From positions 1-49,571 of the forward strand of contig CAMDED010000044.1 of NCBI GenBank assembly GCA_945893365.1: a stretch of 49,571 nt of DNA, given 5' to 3'. Below are positions 1 through 7,673 of this stretch, in pieces. Position 1 is the stretch's first letter, and every line of letters starts with the position of its first letter. Source of the DNA: Candidatus Sulfopaludibacter sp. SbA3. Lineage in GTDB: Bacteria > Acidobacteriota > Terriglobia > Bryobacterales > Bryobacteraceae. Under the pieces are notes generated by a model that was not told where the DNA came from, made no database searches, and saw only the letters and a program-made list of their open reading frames with translations. The translations under genes were made by a program, and so were the position numbers.

Positions 1-183
1 CGGGGGCGGTGTCCCACCTCCCGTTGGTCGGCCCCGGAGATTGTACGGCGTATGGGCAGTTTTTGGTCATTCTCAACTCAAGAAAGGAGGCCCCGCGGCT
101 GTTCGCTCCCTTCCTCCTTCAGGCTCATTCTTCGATTGGAATATACTCCCGCGCCGGGCTCTTTTTCCGCGCTCTTTTTGCCC

Positions 184-574
184 TTGGCTCTCCGCCGCTT
201 TGCGAAGCGCCGCTACATTCGCCAGGTCCCGCGGCCTTCCGGCTGCGATCTTCGCGGCCACGAAGGCCGGAGCGGGAAATGAAGTGCGCCGTGAGGCGGC
301 GCGCCGCATCCACGACTCCCTCGACGCGCTTTTCCCAGGCACGGTCGAAATCAACGCCGTCGATCTCCGGCAAAATTTCCACAGCGACAGGCTTACGGCC
401 CAGGCGGAAAAACCTGCCGCGCTCGCTGAAATCTCCGGGATTGAGTCCTTCCAATGTCAAAACCATTGCCGTCCGTGGACTTGTGGAAGAAGGCGCCTTG
501 GCCGTCGTCCCCGGTTCTCCAAGCCGATACCAGCGGCGGATGTCCGGTGTTTCGGGGATAAATACGAATCCGCA
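184..574 (-). pseudogene. decayed nucleotidyltransferase-family gene (DUF6036/AbiEii-like)
   Basis: Two minus-strand frames together read like the C-terminal two thirds of a DUF6036/nucleotidyltransferase-type protein. Frame one (about 574 to 266) contains EILPEIDGVDFDRAWEKRVE and HFISR. The second frame (about 261 to 184) continues with FVAAKIAAGRPRDLANVAAL, the usual 'K-ASGRP-KDL-D' ending of the family. The junction near 262-266 is a frameshift. The N-terminal GS-x-D nucleotidyltransferase motif is not readable, and other family-like pieces upstream are out of frame. Such proteins are often antitoxin or MNT-like partners, but nothing here can be functional as written. The family assignment is from memory of its conserved C-terminus; no search was run. 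Confidence 0.5.
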
Positions 575-762
575 TCGGCTCTTGCGGGACGACGGCCGAA
601 GTCGAAGCGCGGTTGTTGGTGAAGTGCCGATGGCCGGCGCAAGAGTCATCGACCTTAATCGCGAGTTTCGCAATCCGGCCGGGCGGGCGGGGGCGGCGCG
701 CCGCTGCGGATTTTTAGCCGGTTTCCGAAGGAACTGCGATAGAATGAGACCTCTGGGGATCG

Positions 763-1578
763 ATGCCATTCTCTCTTGAAGCGAAGGTCGCCCTTGTAAC
801 AGGCGCGGGCCGCGGAATCGGGTGCGCCATCGCTCAGGCTTTGGCAGCCGCGGGCGCGTCCGTCATGATTAACGACCTGGACTCCGAGCCCGCCACCGCG
901 GCGGCGGCATCGATTCCCGGTTCCGCTCATCTGGCGGGCGACGTGACGAATCCGGCGTTTCCGCAACACCTCGTCGACGCGACGCTTGCGCGTTTCGGTG
1001 GATTGGACATTATCGTAAACAACGCCGGGTACACCTGGGACAACGTGATCCAGAAGACGAGCGACGACCAGTTTCAGGCTATGCTCGACGTGCATTTGAC
1101 GGCTCCATTCCGGATCCTAAGGGCGGCGTCGGCGCACTTGCGGGACGCGGCAAAGCGGGAAGCGGCGGCTGGCGCGCGCGTCATGCGCAAAGTTGTCAAC
1201 ATTACTTCCATTTCGGCGGGCGGCAACGCCGGGCAGGCCGGGTACTCTTCGGGTAAGGCCGGCGTCATCGGACTCACAAAAACCCTCTCCAAAGAATGGG
1301 GCCGTTACAACGTAAACGTGAACTGCGTCGGGTTCGGCATGATTCAGACGCGGCTGACCCAGCCGCTCACCGGCGCGGGCGCGTCCATTCGGATACAGGG
1401 CCGCGAGATCGCCGTGGGAGTGCAGCCGCAGGCGCTTGAGGCGGTGAAGACGGCATGCCCGCTCGGCCGCGCGGGCACCGTTGAGGAGGCAGCTGGAGCG
1501 GTGCTGTTTTTCTGCTCGCCGCTTTCCGACTATGTTACGGGCGAGGTGCTGATTTGCGGCGGCGGAATGCATTTTTGA
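763..1578 (+). CDS. SDR family oxidoreductase (FabG-like)
   Basis: Classical short-chain dehydrogenase of 271 residues, predicted to be a cytoplasmic NAD(P)H-dependent 3-ketoacyl or alcohol oxidoreductase. The Rossmann glycine motif TGAGRGIG lies at residues 13-20, NNAG at 86-89, the catalytic Ser at 149 (NITS), and YxxxK at Tyr161/Lys165. The C-terminus (GEVLICGGG) is the usual SDR end. The ATG at 763 gives a protein that begins immediately before the first beta strand, as expected. Its stop codon overlaps the start of the next gene (TGATG), so the two are probably translationally coupled. The substrate cannot be deduced; an insertion after residue 120 is slightly longer than in FabG. Confidence 0.9.
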   Translation: MPFSLEAKVALVTGAGRGIGCAIAQALAAAGASVMINDLDSEPATAAAASIPGSAHLAGDVTNPAFPQHLVDATLARFGGLDIIVNNAGYTWDNVIQKTSDDQFQAMLDVHLTAPFRILRAASAHLRDAAKREAAAGARVMRKVVNITSISAGGNAGQAGYSSGKAGVIGLTKTLSKEWGRYNVNVNCVGFGMIQTRLTQPLTGAGASIRIQGREIAVGVQPQALEAVKTACPLGRAGTVEEAAGAVLFFCSPLSDYVTGEVLICGGGMHF

Positions 1579-2864
1579 TGCGCCTCATTGCGTCGTCCCT
1601 GGTTTCCGCGCTCGGGCTCATGGCGTCGGAGCCGCAGGAGTTCCGCTTCGCCGTCGCGCAAAGCGCGGAAGTGATCGCGGATCTCGAGCTTTCGTCGCCG
1701 GGCTCGGATTGGTCGAAGCCGGGCAGGGAAGCCGCGCTCGTCAATCTTACGGCCGATTCAAGACCGCCGCAGCACATCATGACGTTCGCCGGCGAAACCC
1801 CTTACTCGTATTCGGCGTTTCTGGGACGATTGCCCAGAGGACCCCATCGCTTGCGCGTGGAACGGAACGATCTACATTCCGCGCAAGGATCGGGACTCAA
1901 AATTCACGCGGTGAGATTTCGGGAAATTCCGGACAAAGACCCCTATTCGGCGGCGCTCGCGCATGCTCCAATCCTTTATGCAAGGCCGAACACGATCGGA
2001 AAGTTTACCGACGTTCCGCTCCTGGCCTATTGCGAGAGAATCACCGAAAACGGGCGGCCGCTGTTGCAGTACACGACGATTTTTTCAAACGAGGACGGCG
2101 GCACCTCGACCCGGGCGCTCATGGCCCGCTGGGGCCGGACCACGGACATCGAATATCTCTACCGCCACTGGCTCGATACCGGAGAGGCGACGATGCAGAC
2201 GCGGGATCACAAAGAAATGCCGTTTCGCGGCACGCAGGCGGAGGGGCGCCATCCGCTCCTGATTCCCTCCACGCAGAACAACATGGTGTCGGATGAAGGT
2301 TCCTCCGCCGTCCGCTTCCAACTCGCGCCGCGATTGGTGGACCTCTCCCAGGGTTCGCGGGAATCGATCATGGACGAGCAGCCCGTCACCTACCGCGTGA
2401 TGGCGCAGGAGCTCGAGCGCGAAGGAAAGCTTCGGCCTTTCGGCGTCGTGGACGGAGAGAAGATAAGCGATCCGAGGAATTATCTGTACATCGAGGCTCA
2501 TGCCGTGGGCCGGGATGCGGCGCTCTCCGTTCGTATCCGCAGGACGGGCGAGGACGTGTGGCGAAGCTCGCACCTCGGCCGCACCGATTTCGCGATCTCT
2601 CGAGACGGCTGGTTCCGCACGACCGTCGAGTTGCCGCCCGGAACGACCTCCGACCGGATCGGCGCGATCGGAATCGAATGCCTCTTCGTGAAGGATACAA
2701 GGCCAGGCAAGCCGGATCCGGCTTCGGGCTCATGCCGCGTGGAAGCGGTGACCCGCGCATTTTTTCTCGACCGCAACTATAAGCCCGGAACCGATCTGTG
2801 GCGGCTTTCGTCGCCTCTCGAGATTCCAGCGGGAGAGTTGAGAGTTCTGTACAAAGGAGAGTGA
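1578..2864 (+). CDS. secreted hypothetical protein coupled to the SDR gene
   Basis: Predicted protein of 428 residues. I start it at the ATG at 1578, which overlaps the SDR stop (TGATG), rather than at a TTG 24 bases upstream. From this ATG the N-terminus (MRLIASSLVSALGLMAS) is a compact Sec-type signal peptide, so an extracytoplasmic location is likely. The rest is rich in beta-type segments with no cysteine cluster or catalytic motif that I recognise. Stretches such as HAPILYARP and LLAYCERI suggest a conserved but unnamed family. Coupling to an oxidoreductase and to the small protein downstream suggests one transcriptional unit. No function is assigned. Confidence 0.75.
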   Translation: MRLIASSLVSALGLMASEPQEFRFAVAQSAEVIADLELSSPGSDWSKPGREAALVNLTADSRPPQHIMTFAGETPYSYSAFLGRLPRGPHRLRVERNDLHSAQGSGLKIHAVRFREIPDKDPYSAALAHAPILYARPNTIGKFTDVPLLAYCERITENGRPLLQYTTIFSNEDGGTSTRALMARWGRTTDIEYLYRHWLDTGEATMQTRDHKEMPFRGTQAEGRHPLLIPSTQNNMVSDEGSSAVRFQLAPRLVDLSQGSRESIMDEQPVTYRVMAQELEREGKLRPFGVVDGEKISDPRNYLYIEAHAVGRDAALSVRIRRTGEDVWRSSHLGRTDFAISRDGWFRTTVELPPGTTSDRIGAIGIECLFVKDTRPGKPDPASGSCRVEAVTRAFFLDRNYKPGTDLWRLSSPLEIPAGELRVLYKGE

Positions 2865-2868
2865 TCGA

Positions 2869-3306
2869 ATGACCACACAGGCTACCTATGACGACGTGAA
2901 CCTGATTCTGAAATTGTTCGAAATCAGGCGGGAAGAGAAGCTGCGTGAGGCGCGCGCGTTCGTCACCGGCAAGTTCAAAGCTTCGACACTGGAGGAGATG
3001 AACCAGCTTTGCCCGCCAGGTTCACTGGAGCAAACTTACCTCCGGATGTCGCTTAGCTACTGGGACATGGTGGCGTCGTTTGTCACGGCCGGAGTGCTGA
3101 ACGCCGACCTGCTCTTCCAGAGCGGGGGGGAGCTGGCAGTCACCTACGAGAAGATTCGCGAAGTGGTCCCGGCGGCCCGCAAGGAACTCAACTATCCCGC
3201 CTTCGTCGCGAACCTTGAAAAAGTCGCCGACATGTATCTGGAGTGGCTTGAGAAGCATAATCCAGGCTCGACGGCGGCTTTCCAGGCGCGTGTAAGAAGC
3301 AGGTAA
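2869..3306 (+). CDS. small helical hypothetical protein
   Basis: A 145-residue soluble protein starting 4 bases after the previous stop. A strong ribosome-binding site (AAAGGAG) lies about 8 bases before the ATG, so it belongs to the same operon as the two genes upstream. The sequence is mostly helical and charged at the N-terminus (KLFEIRREEKLREARAF). A middle segment, YWDMVASFVTAGVLNADLLF, resembles proteins annotated as DUF4760-like, but I cannot confirm that. There is no signal peptide, no transmembrane helix and no metal-binding motif. Function unknown. Confidence 0.7.
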   Translation: MTTQATYDDVNLILKLFEIRREEKLREARAFVTGKFKASTLEEMNQLCPPGSLEQTYLRMSLSYWDMVASFVTAGVLNADLLFQSGGELAVTYEKIREVVPAARKELNYPAFVANLEKVADMYLEWLEKHNPGSTAAFQARVRSR

Positions 3307-3338
3307 CGCCGGCTGCTCGTCCGGCTTTCCCTTAGCCC

Positions 3339-4655
3339 ATGCGGTTCACGCGGTCCCTCTTTCTGCGTTGCCTGGGGGCGGTATACGCGGCGGCCTTTCT
3401 GTCGCTCGGCGCGCAGGTCAAGGGTCTTATCGGAAGCCACGGGATCCTGCCGGCCGCCGATTTCCTCCGCGCGGTCGAGCACAGCTACGGGCCGGAGCGG
3501 TTTCTCCTCCTCCCTACGCTTGCCTGGCTCGGCGCGGGAGACGCGGCGCTTCTGGGTATGTGCCTCGCCGGAGCTGTTCTCGGCGTGTTGGCGGTGGCGG
3601 CGCCGTTGCGTTGGCCGTTGTTCTTCGCGCTGTGGCTGCTGTACCTCTCGCTTGCAAACATCGGCCGCGATTTTCTCATGTTCCAGTGGGACGCCCTGCT
3701 GCTCGAAGCGGGCTTTCTTGCAATCTGGTGGGCAGGCACGCGCGAACCGCAATTAGCCGTAATGTGGCTGTTCCGATTGCTGATCTGCCGCCTCATGTTT
3801 CTATCGGGCCTGGTCAAGCTGACGAGCGGCGACGCGGCCTGGAGCGGTCTCACCGCGCTTCAACATCACTTCGAGACGCAGCCTCTACCCACTCCCCTCG
3901 CCTGGTACGCGCACCAGTTACCCGCCTGGGCGCACAAGGCTGCGACAGTCGCGATGTTCGGCGTCGAGTTGGGTCTGCCGTTGCTGATCCTCGCGCCTCG
4001 CCTTGTCAGATTCCTCGCCGCCGCCGGATTCGCCCTCCTGCAAGTCGTAATTCTCGCCACCGGTAACTACGCGTTCTTCAATCTGCTCACGCTCGCGCTG
4101 TGTTTGACGCTTCTCGACGACGGCGCGTTCGGAAAACCGGTCGAACCCTCTCCCAGGCTCACCGTACTCAGCTTCGCGCCCGCGGCGGTACTGGTCGTGT
4201 CTCTCTTCGTGCCGGCGATGCACCGGCTGCAACTGTTTAATAGTTACGGACTCTTCGCCGTGATGACCGTAACGCGGCCGGAGATCGTGGTGGAAGGCAG
4301 CCGCGACGGCGAGCATTGGATTGCCTACGAGTTTCCGTACAAGCCGGGCAGCCTTCGGCGTGCGCCGGGCGTTGCCGCTCCCCACCAGCCGCGGCTCGAC
4401 TGGCAGATGTGGTTCGCGGCCCTTGGAACGGTGCGCGAAAATCCCTGGTTTGTGGCGTTCCTCGAGCGGTTGCTCGAAGGCTCGCCGCAGGTCGTGTCCC
4501 TGCTTGAGGCGAACCCGTTCCCGGATGCGCCGCCGAAGTACGTCCGGGCCCGGTTGTACGAATACAAGTTCACCGAACGCGGTTCCGCCGGTGGAGCCTG
4601 GTGGCGGAGAGAATTCAAGGGCGAATATTGTCCGGCGATCTCGCTTCGCCGGTAG
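3339..4655 (+). CDS. lipase maturation factor family membrane protein
   Basis: A 438-residue polytopic membrane protein. Hydrophobic helices fill roughly residues 5-300, followed by a soluble C-terminal domain. Segments such as FQWDALLLEAGFLAIWW, LMFLSGLVKLTSGDAAW and NSYGLFAVMTVTRPEIVVEG are characteristic of the lipase maturation factor family (LMF1/LMF2 in animals; widespread unnamed bacterial homologues). In animals these proteins act in the ER on lipase folding; the bacterial role is unknown, so the name is by homology only. The ATG at 3339 directly precedes the first membrane helix. The next gene starts 74 bases downstream and may be co-transcribed. Confidence 0.85.
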   Translation: MRFTRSLFLRCLGAVYAAAFLSLGAQVKGLIGSHGILPAADFLRAVEHSYGPERFLLLPTLAWLGAGDAALLGMCLAGAVLGVLAVAAPLRWPLFFALWLLYLSLANIGRDFLMFQWDALLLEAGFLAIWWAGTREPQLAVMWLFRLLICRLMFLSGLVKLTSGDAAWSGLTALQHHFETQPLPTPLAWYAHQLPAWAHKAATVAMFGVELGLPLLILAPRLVRFLAAAGFALLQVVILATGNYAFFNLLTLALCLTLLDDGAFGKPVEPSPRLTVLSFAPAAVLVVSLFVPAMHRLQLFNSYGLFAVMTVTRPEIVVEGSRDGEHWIAYEFPYKPGSLRRAPGVAAPHQPRLDWQMWFAALGTVRENPWFVAFLERLLEGSPQVVSLLEANPFPDAPPKYVRARLYEYKFTERGSAGGAWWRREFKGEYCPAISLRR

Positions 4656-4729
4656 CGCGGTTCGCGGAGCCCAAAATCGATTCTGCCCAAATCCTGCAAC
4701 CAACCGCCCTTCCCGGGTATCATATAGGT

Positions 4730-5659
4730 ATGCGCCGACGATACTGGCTGGGTGGCGCCGGGGCCCTGACCGCCGCCGGGCTGGCAAACGCCGCCTATCG
4801 CGTTTCTCCCGCCTTCTGGCATCAGTTCAGCCGTGAAATCGGACGTCCCGTCATGCCCACACCTCTCATTCCGAATCCGAAGCAGTGGCCCGATCGGGGC
4901 GTGTACGCCGCGTGGCTGGGGCACTCGACGGTCCTGTTGAAGATCGACGGATTCACCCTGATTACGGACCCCGTGCTCGGCGAGCGCGTCGGAATCGAGC
5001 TTGGCCTCTTCACACTCGGCATCAAGAGGCTCACGGCGCCCGCGTTGCGTACGTACGAGCTTCCGGCCATAGATCTTGTCTTGCTCTCCCACGCCCACAT
5101 GGACCACATGGATACCCCAACCCTACGGTCGCTTGAGAGCGGGAAAACCGTGGTCGTGACATCCCCAAAGACCAGCGACATCTTCCGCGCCGCGCGCTTC
5201 AAGCAGACACACGAGCTTGCCTGGGGCGAACGTGTCCGGGTCGGGCCGCTCGAAATTCGCGCTTTCGAAGTCAACCACTGGGGCGCGCGCATGCGTAGCG
5301 ATACGTATCGCGGCTACAATGGCTACGTCATCGAGTCCGACGGTGGGAGGCGCGTACTGTTCGCCGGAGACACGGCGCGCACCGGCGCGTTTCGCCAGCT
5401 TCGCTCGTCGAAACCATTCGATCTGGCGATAGTTCCCATCGGCGCCTACAATCCTTGGATTCGCTTTCACTGCTCGCCTGAAGAGGCGTGGAGTATGGGA
5501 AACGACGCGGGCGCGGAGCGCTTTCTGCCCGTCCATCACCAGACTTTCCAACTCAGCCGCGAGCCTCTCGTCGAGCCTATCGAGCGCTTTCACGAGGCCG
5601 CCGGCCGCGAAGCCGGACGCATCGCCGTTCATACGATCGGTCAGGAAATCCGGCTCTGA
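4730..5659 (+). CDS. MBL-fold metallo-hydrolase (UlaG/NAPE-PLD-like)
   Basis: Metallo-beta-lactamase-fold hydrolase of 309 residues. The metal-binding signature HAHMDHMD is present, followed by NHWGAR, FAGDTA and a C-terminal PVHHQTF histidine motif. This is the pattern of the UlaG/NAPE-PLD-like branch, which acts on phosphodiesters or lactones. I choose the ATG at 4730 rather than an upstream in-frame start that would overlap the previous gene. From 4730 the protein begins MRRRYWLGGAGALTAAGLA, a Tat-like or anchor signal followed by the mature domain, so periplasmic or membrane-attached activity is likely. It converges on the following minus-strand gene with only 4 bases between stop codons. 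Confidence 0.88.
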   Translation: MRRRYWLGGAGALTAAGLANAAYRVSPAFWHQFSREIGRPVMPTPLIPNPKQWPDRGVYAAWLGHSTVLLKIDGFTLITDPVLGERVGIELGLFTLGIKRLTAPALRTYELPAIDLVLLSHAHMDHMDTPTLRSLESGKTVVVTSPKTSDIFRAARFKQTHELAWGERVRVGPLEIRAFEVNHWGARMRSDTYRGYNGYVIESDGGRRVLFAGDTARTGAFRQLRSSKPFDLAIVPIGAYNPWIRFHCSPEEAWSMGNDAGAERFLPVHHQTFQLSREPLVEPIERFHEAAGREAGRIAVHTIGQEIRL

Positions 5660-5663
5660 ACGG

Positions 5664-7673
5664 CTACTCGCGTTTCTTCGCTCTCCCGAGCGCGAACAGC
5701 GCCCCAATCGACCCAGTCCAGGCCAGCGCGCTGACCGCCGCCATAACGCGCTGCTCCGCCGTGCCCCCTCGGCGCATCTCAATGCGCGCCGAAGACGCGG
5801 GCTCCGGATATAGGATCATGAATCCGATGTAATCCTTTTCGATCCGGATCGGACGGCCCGCCTGCGTCGCGGTCCACCCCGGATCGTGGGTCACCTGCAG
5901 CGAAATCAACCGTCCCTCCGGCATGGGACCTTCGATCGCGAGCGAAGCGACGCCGCGCCATTCCACCGCGAGACGAGGCGCGGAGGGATCCTCGATGGCC
6001 GCCACGTAAGTGTCCAACTCCCGCTCCAACCCGCGGAAAAAGCGCCCCGGCAGTTGGTCCGGGCGCACCAGGTGCGCGAGCGACGTGAACGGGATCCGGT
6101 AGATGCTGTCGTCTTCCTCGCGATACACGCGCTCCAGAAGGCCCTCGAATTCGCCGGGGTGCTTGAAGTCACGGTAGTGCTCCTTCGATTTCGGACCGTG
6201 CACAACCACGTATTCGACGCCCAGAGACTTCATCATCGCGACGGCGTTTCGTCCCTCCTCGCCGGGCGCGCTCCCCGTGCCGGTGCGGATGCGGAAGGCC
6301 ATGTGGTGTGGAATCCGATTGCTCAGTCCCGATTCAAACGCGCCGCCGATCTGCGGGATGTCGAACCACATGTTCAGCCGGTACCGCAGGCCTCCCGACG
6401 CCATCACACGTCCGCCCGGATTCCGGGTTGCTAGCCATTGGGCAAGGCGATATTCCACCGTCTGTTCTTTCGAGACCGGTTTCCATTTCTCGTGGCTCTG
6501 CGAAATATAAGTGAACGCCTGCGGCGCGCCCACGATGAGCATGGCGGCCGCGGGTCCGATGGCGCAAAACCGCGTAACGCCGTTCGGACTCCGCATCGCC
6601 AGCCGGAACCATGCGAAAAGCGCCAGGAGCAGGAACATCGAGTATTCCATCGCGTAGCGATGCGATTCCGGAATCGTGTCGATACCGTGGGAGTACCGGA
6701 TCTCGACGATCCAGCCGAACAGGAAGCAGGCGAGGGTGACGAAGCAGAGGTAGTTCTCGCCCGGCAGATAGCGCAGCAGGATCAGCCGCAGCAGCGCCAG
6801 CGCGGCGGCCGCGCCCCCGAGAAGCGCGTTCTGTGTGGCGCGTAAATCGAAGTTGAGCGAATCGGTGGACCAGTTGGAGGCGATGTTTCGTATGAACGCC
6901 GGCGTCAGCCAGAACGCCGCCAGCAGCCAGGCCAGCACTCCGGCTCCAATCACCCGGCTGAGGCGGAATCCGCTTTCCTTCCGGGTCCCAAGCACCGTCA
7001 GAAACATCACCGCGCAGCACATTGCCAGCGCCAGGGCCGCGATCCAGTTGGTGAGCGCGACGGCAGCCGCCATCGAAGCGGCAATGAGAATGCTTCCGAA
7101 ACTCCGGCTCACGCCGGCCGACCAGATCGCGGCGAGCGCCGGGGGCAGCAGCGCCAGACCGACGGTGTGCGGGCCCTCGCCGTACTTAACCAATACCTGC
7201 AGACGCCAGGGCAGATGCACGTCGCCGCGGTCGCGCGAGATGGCTTCGATCAAGCCGTACAAGGGTGAGAAGAAGGTATAGGACAGCGCCGTCCCCAGCG
7301 CCCACCAGAGGCTCCGCGTGAAGTACCGGACGAAGAAGAACACGCTCACGGGCACAAGGCAGGCGAAAGTTGCGGTGACGATACGATGGGCGTAGGCTGC
7401 ATCGACGCCGGGGAGGATCCAGGAGAGCGGCGCACCCAGATAATGCACCAGCGGCAGATACATGAGCGCCGTGGGCACCCCGCAATACTGCAGCGGATTC
7501 CAACCCCACGGGTTCGGGTGAGCCGCGATGAATCGCGACATTGAGGCGTAGCCGCCTTCAATGGAGCCTCGGTAGGGCGACTCGCCGTCCTGAAAGAGAG
7601 GGAAGTTCAGCCAGACGTTCAGCAGCAGGATCGCCGCCGCCAGGATGATCGAGGTTCGCTCAAATGGTTTCAG
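5664..7673 (-). CDS. YfhO-like polytopic membrane protein
   Basis: Large membrane protein. The first in-frame ATG (7541) leaves a 625-residue product, but the frame stays open and coding-like upstream to about 7676, including another hydrophobic helix (SIILAAAILLLNVWLNFPLF). I therefore extend it to a possible CTG codon at 7673, 5 bases after GAGGTG and overlapping the previous stop; this start is uncertain. The N-terminal half has many membrane helices with the motif KYGEGPHTVGLALLPPAL, and the C-terminal extracytoplasmic part ends with the 'GW-A-GRPIRI' type segment typical of YfhO-like proteins. YfhO is linked to glycosylation of cell-wall polymers in Firmicutes; the role here is unknown. 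It is a distant paralogue of the upstream gene. Confidence 0.75.
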   Translation of the reverse strand: MKPFERTSIILAAAILLLNVWLNFPLFQDGESPYRGSIEGGYASMSRFIAAHPNPWGWNPLQYCGVPTALMYLPLVHYLGAPLSWILPGVDAAYAHRIVTATFACLVPVSVFFFVRYFTRSLWWALGTALSYTFFSPLYGLIEAISRDRGDVHLPWRLQVLVKYGEGPHTVGLALLPPALAAIWSAGVSRSFGSILIAASMAAAVALTNWIAALALAMCCAVMFLTVLGTRKESGFRLSRVIGAGVLAWLLAAFWLTPAFIRNIASNWSTDSLNFDLRATQNALLGGAAAALALLRLILLRYLPGENYLCFVTLACFLFGWIVEIRYSHGIDTIPESHRYAMEYSMFLLLALFAWFRLAMRSPNGVTRFCAIGPAAAMLIVGAPQAFTYISQSHEKWKPVSKEQTVEYRLAQWLATRNPGGRVMASGGLRYRLNMWFDIPQIGGAFESGLSNRIPHHMAFRIRTGTGSAPGEEGRNAVAMMKSLGVEYVVVHGPKSKEHYRDFKHPGEFEGLLERVYREEDDSIYRIPFTSLAHLVRPDQLPGRFFRGLERELDTYVAAIEDPSAPRLAVEWRGVASLAIEGPMPEGRLISLQVTHDPGWTATQAGRPIRIEKDYIGFMILYPEPASSARIEMRRGGTAEQRVMAAVSALAWTGSIGALFALGRAKKRE

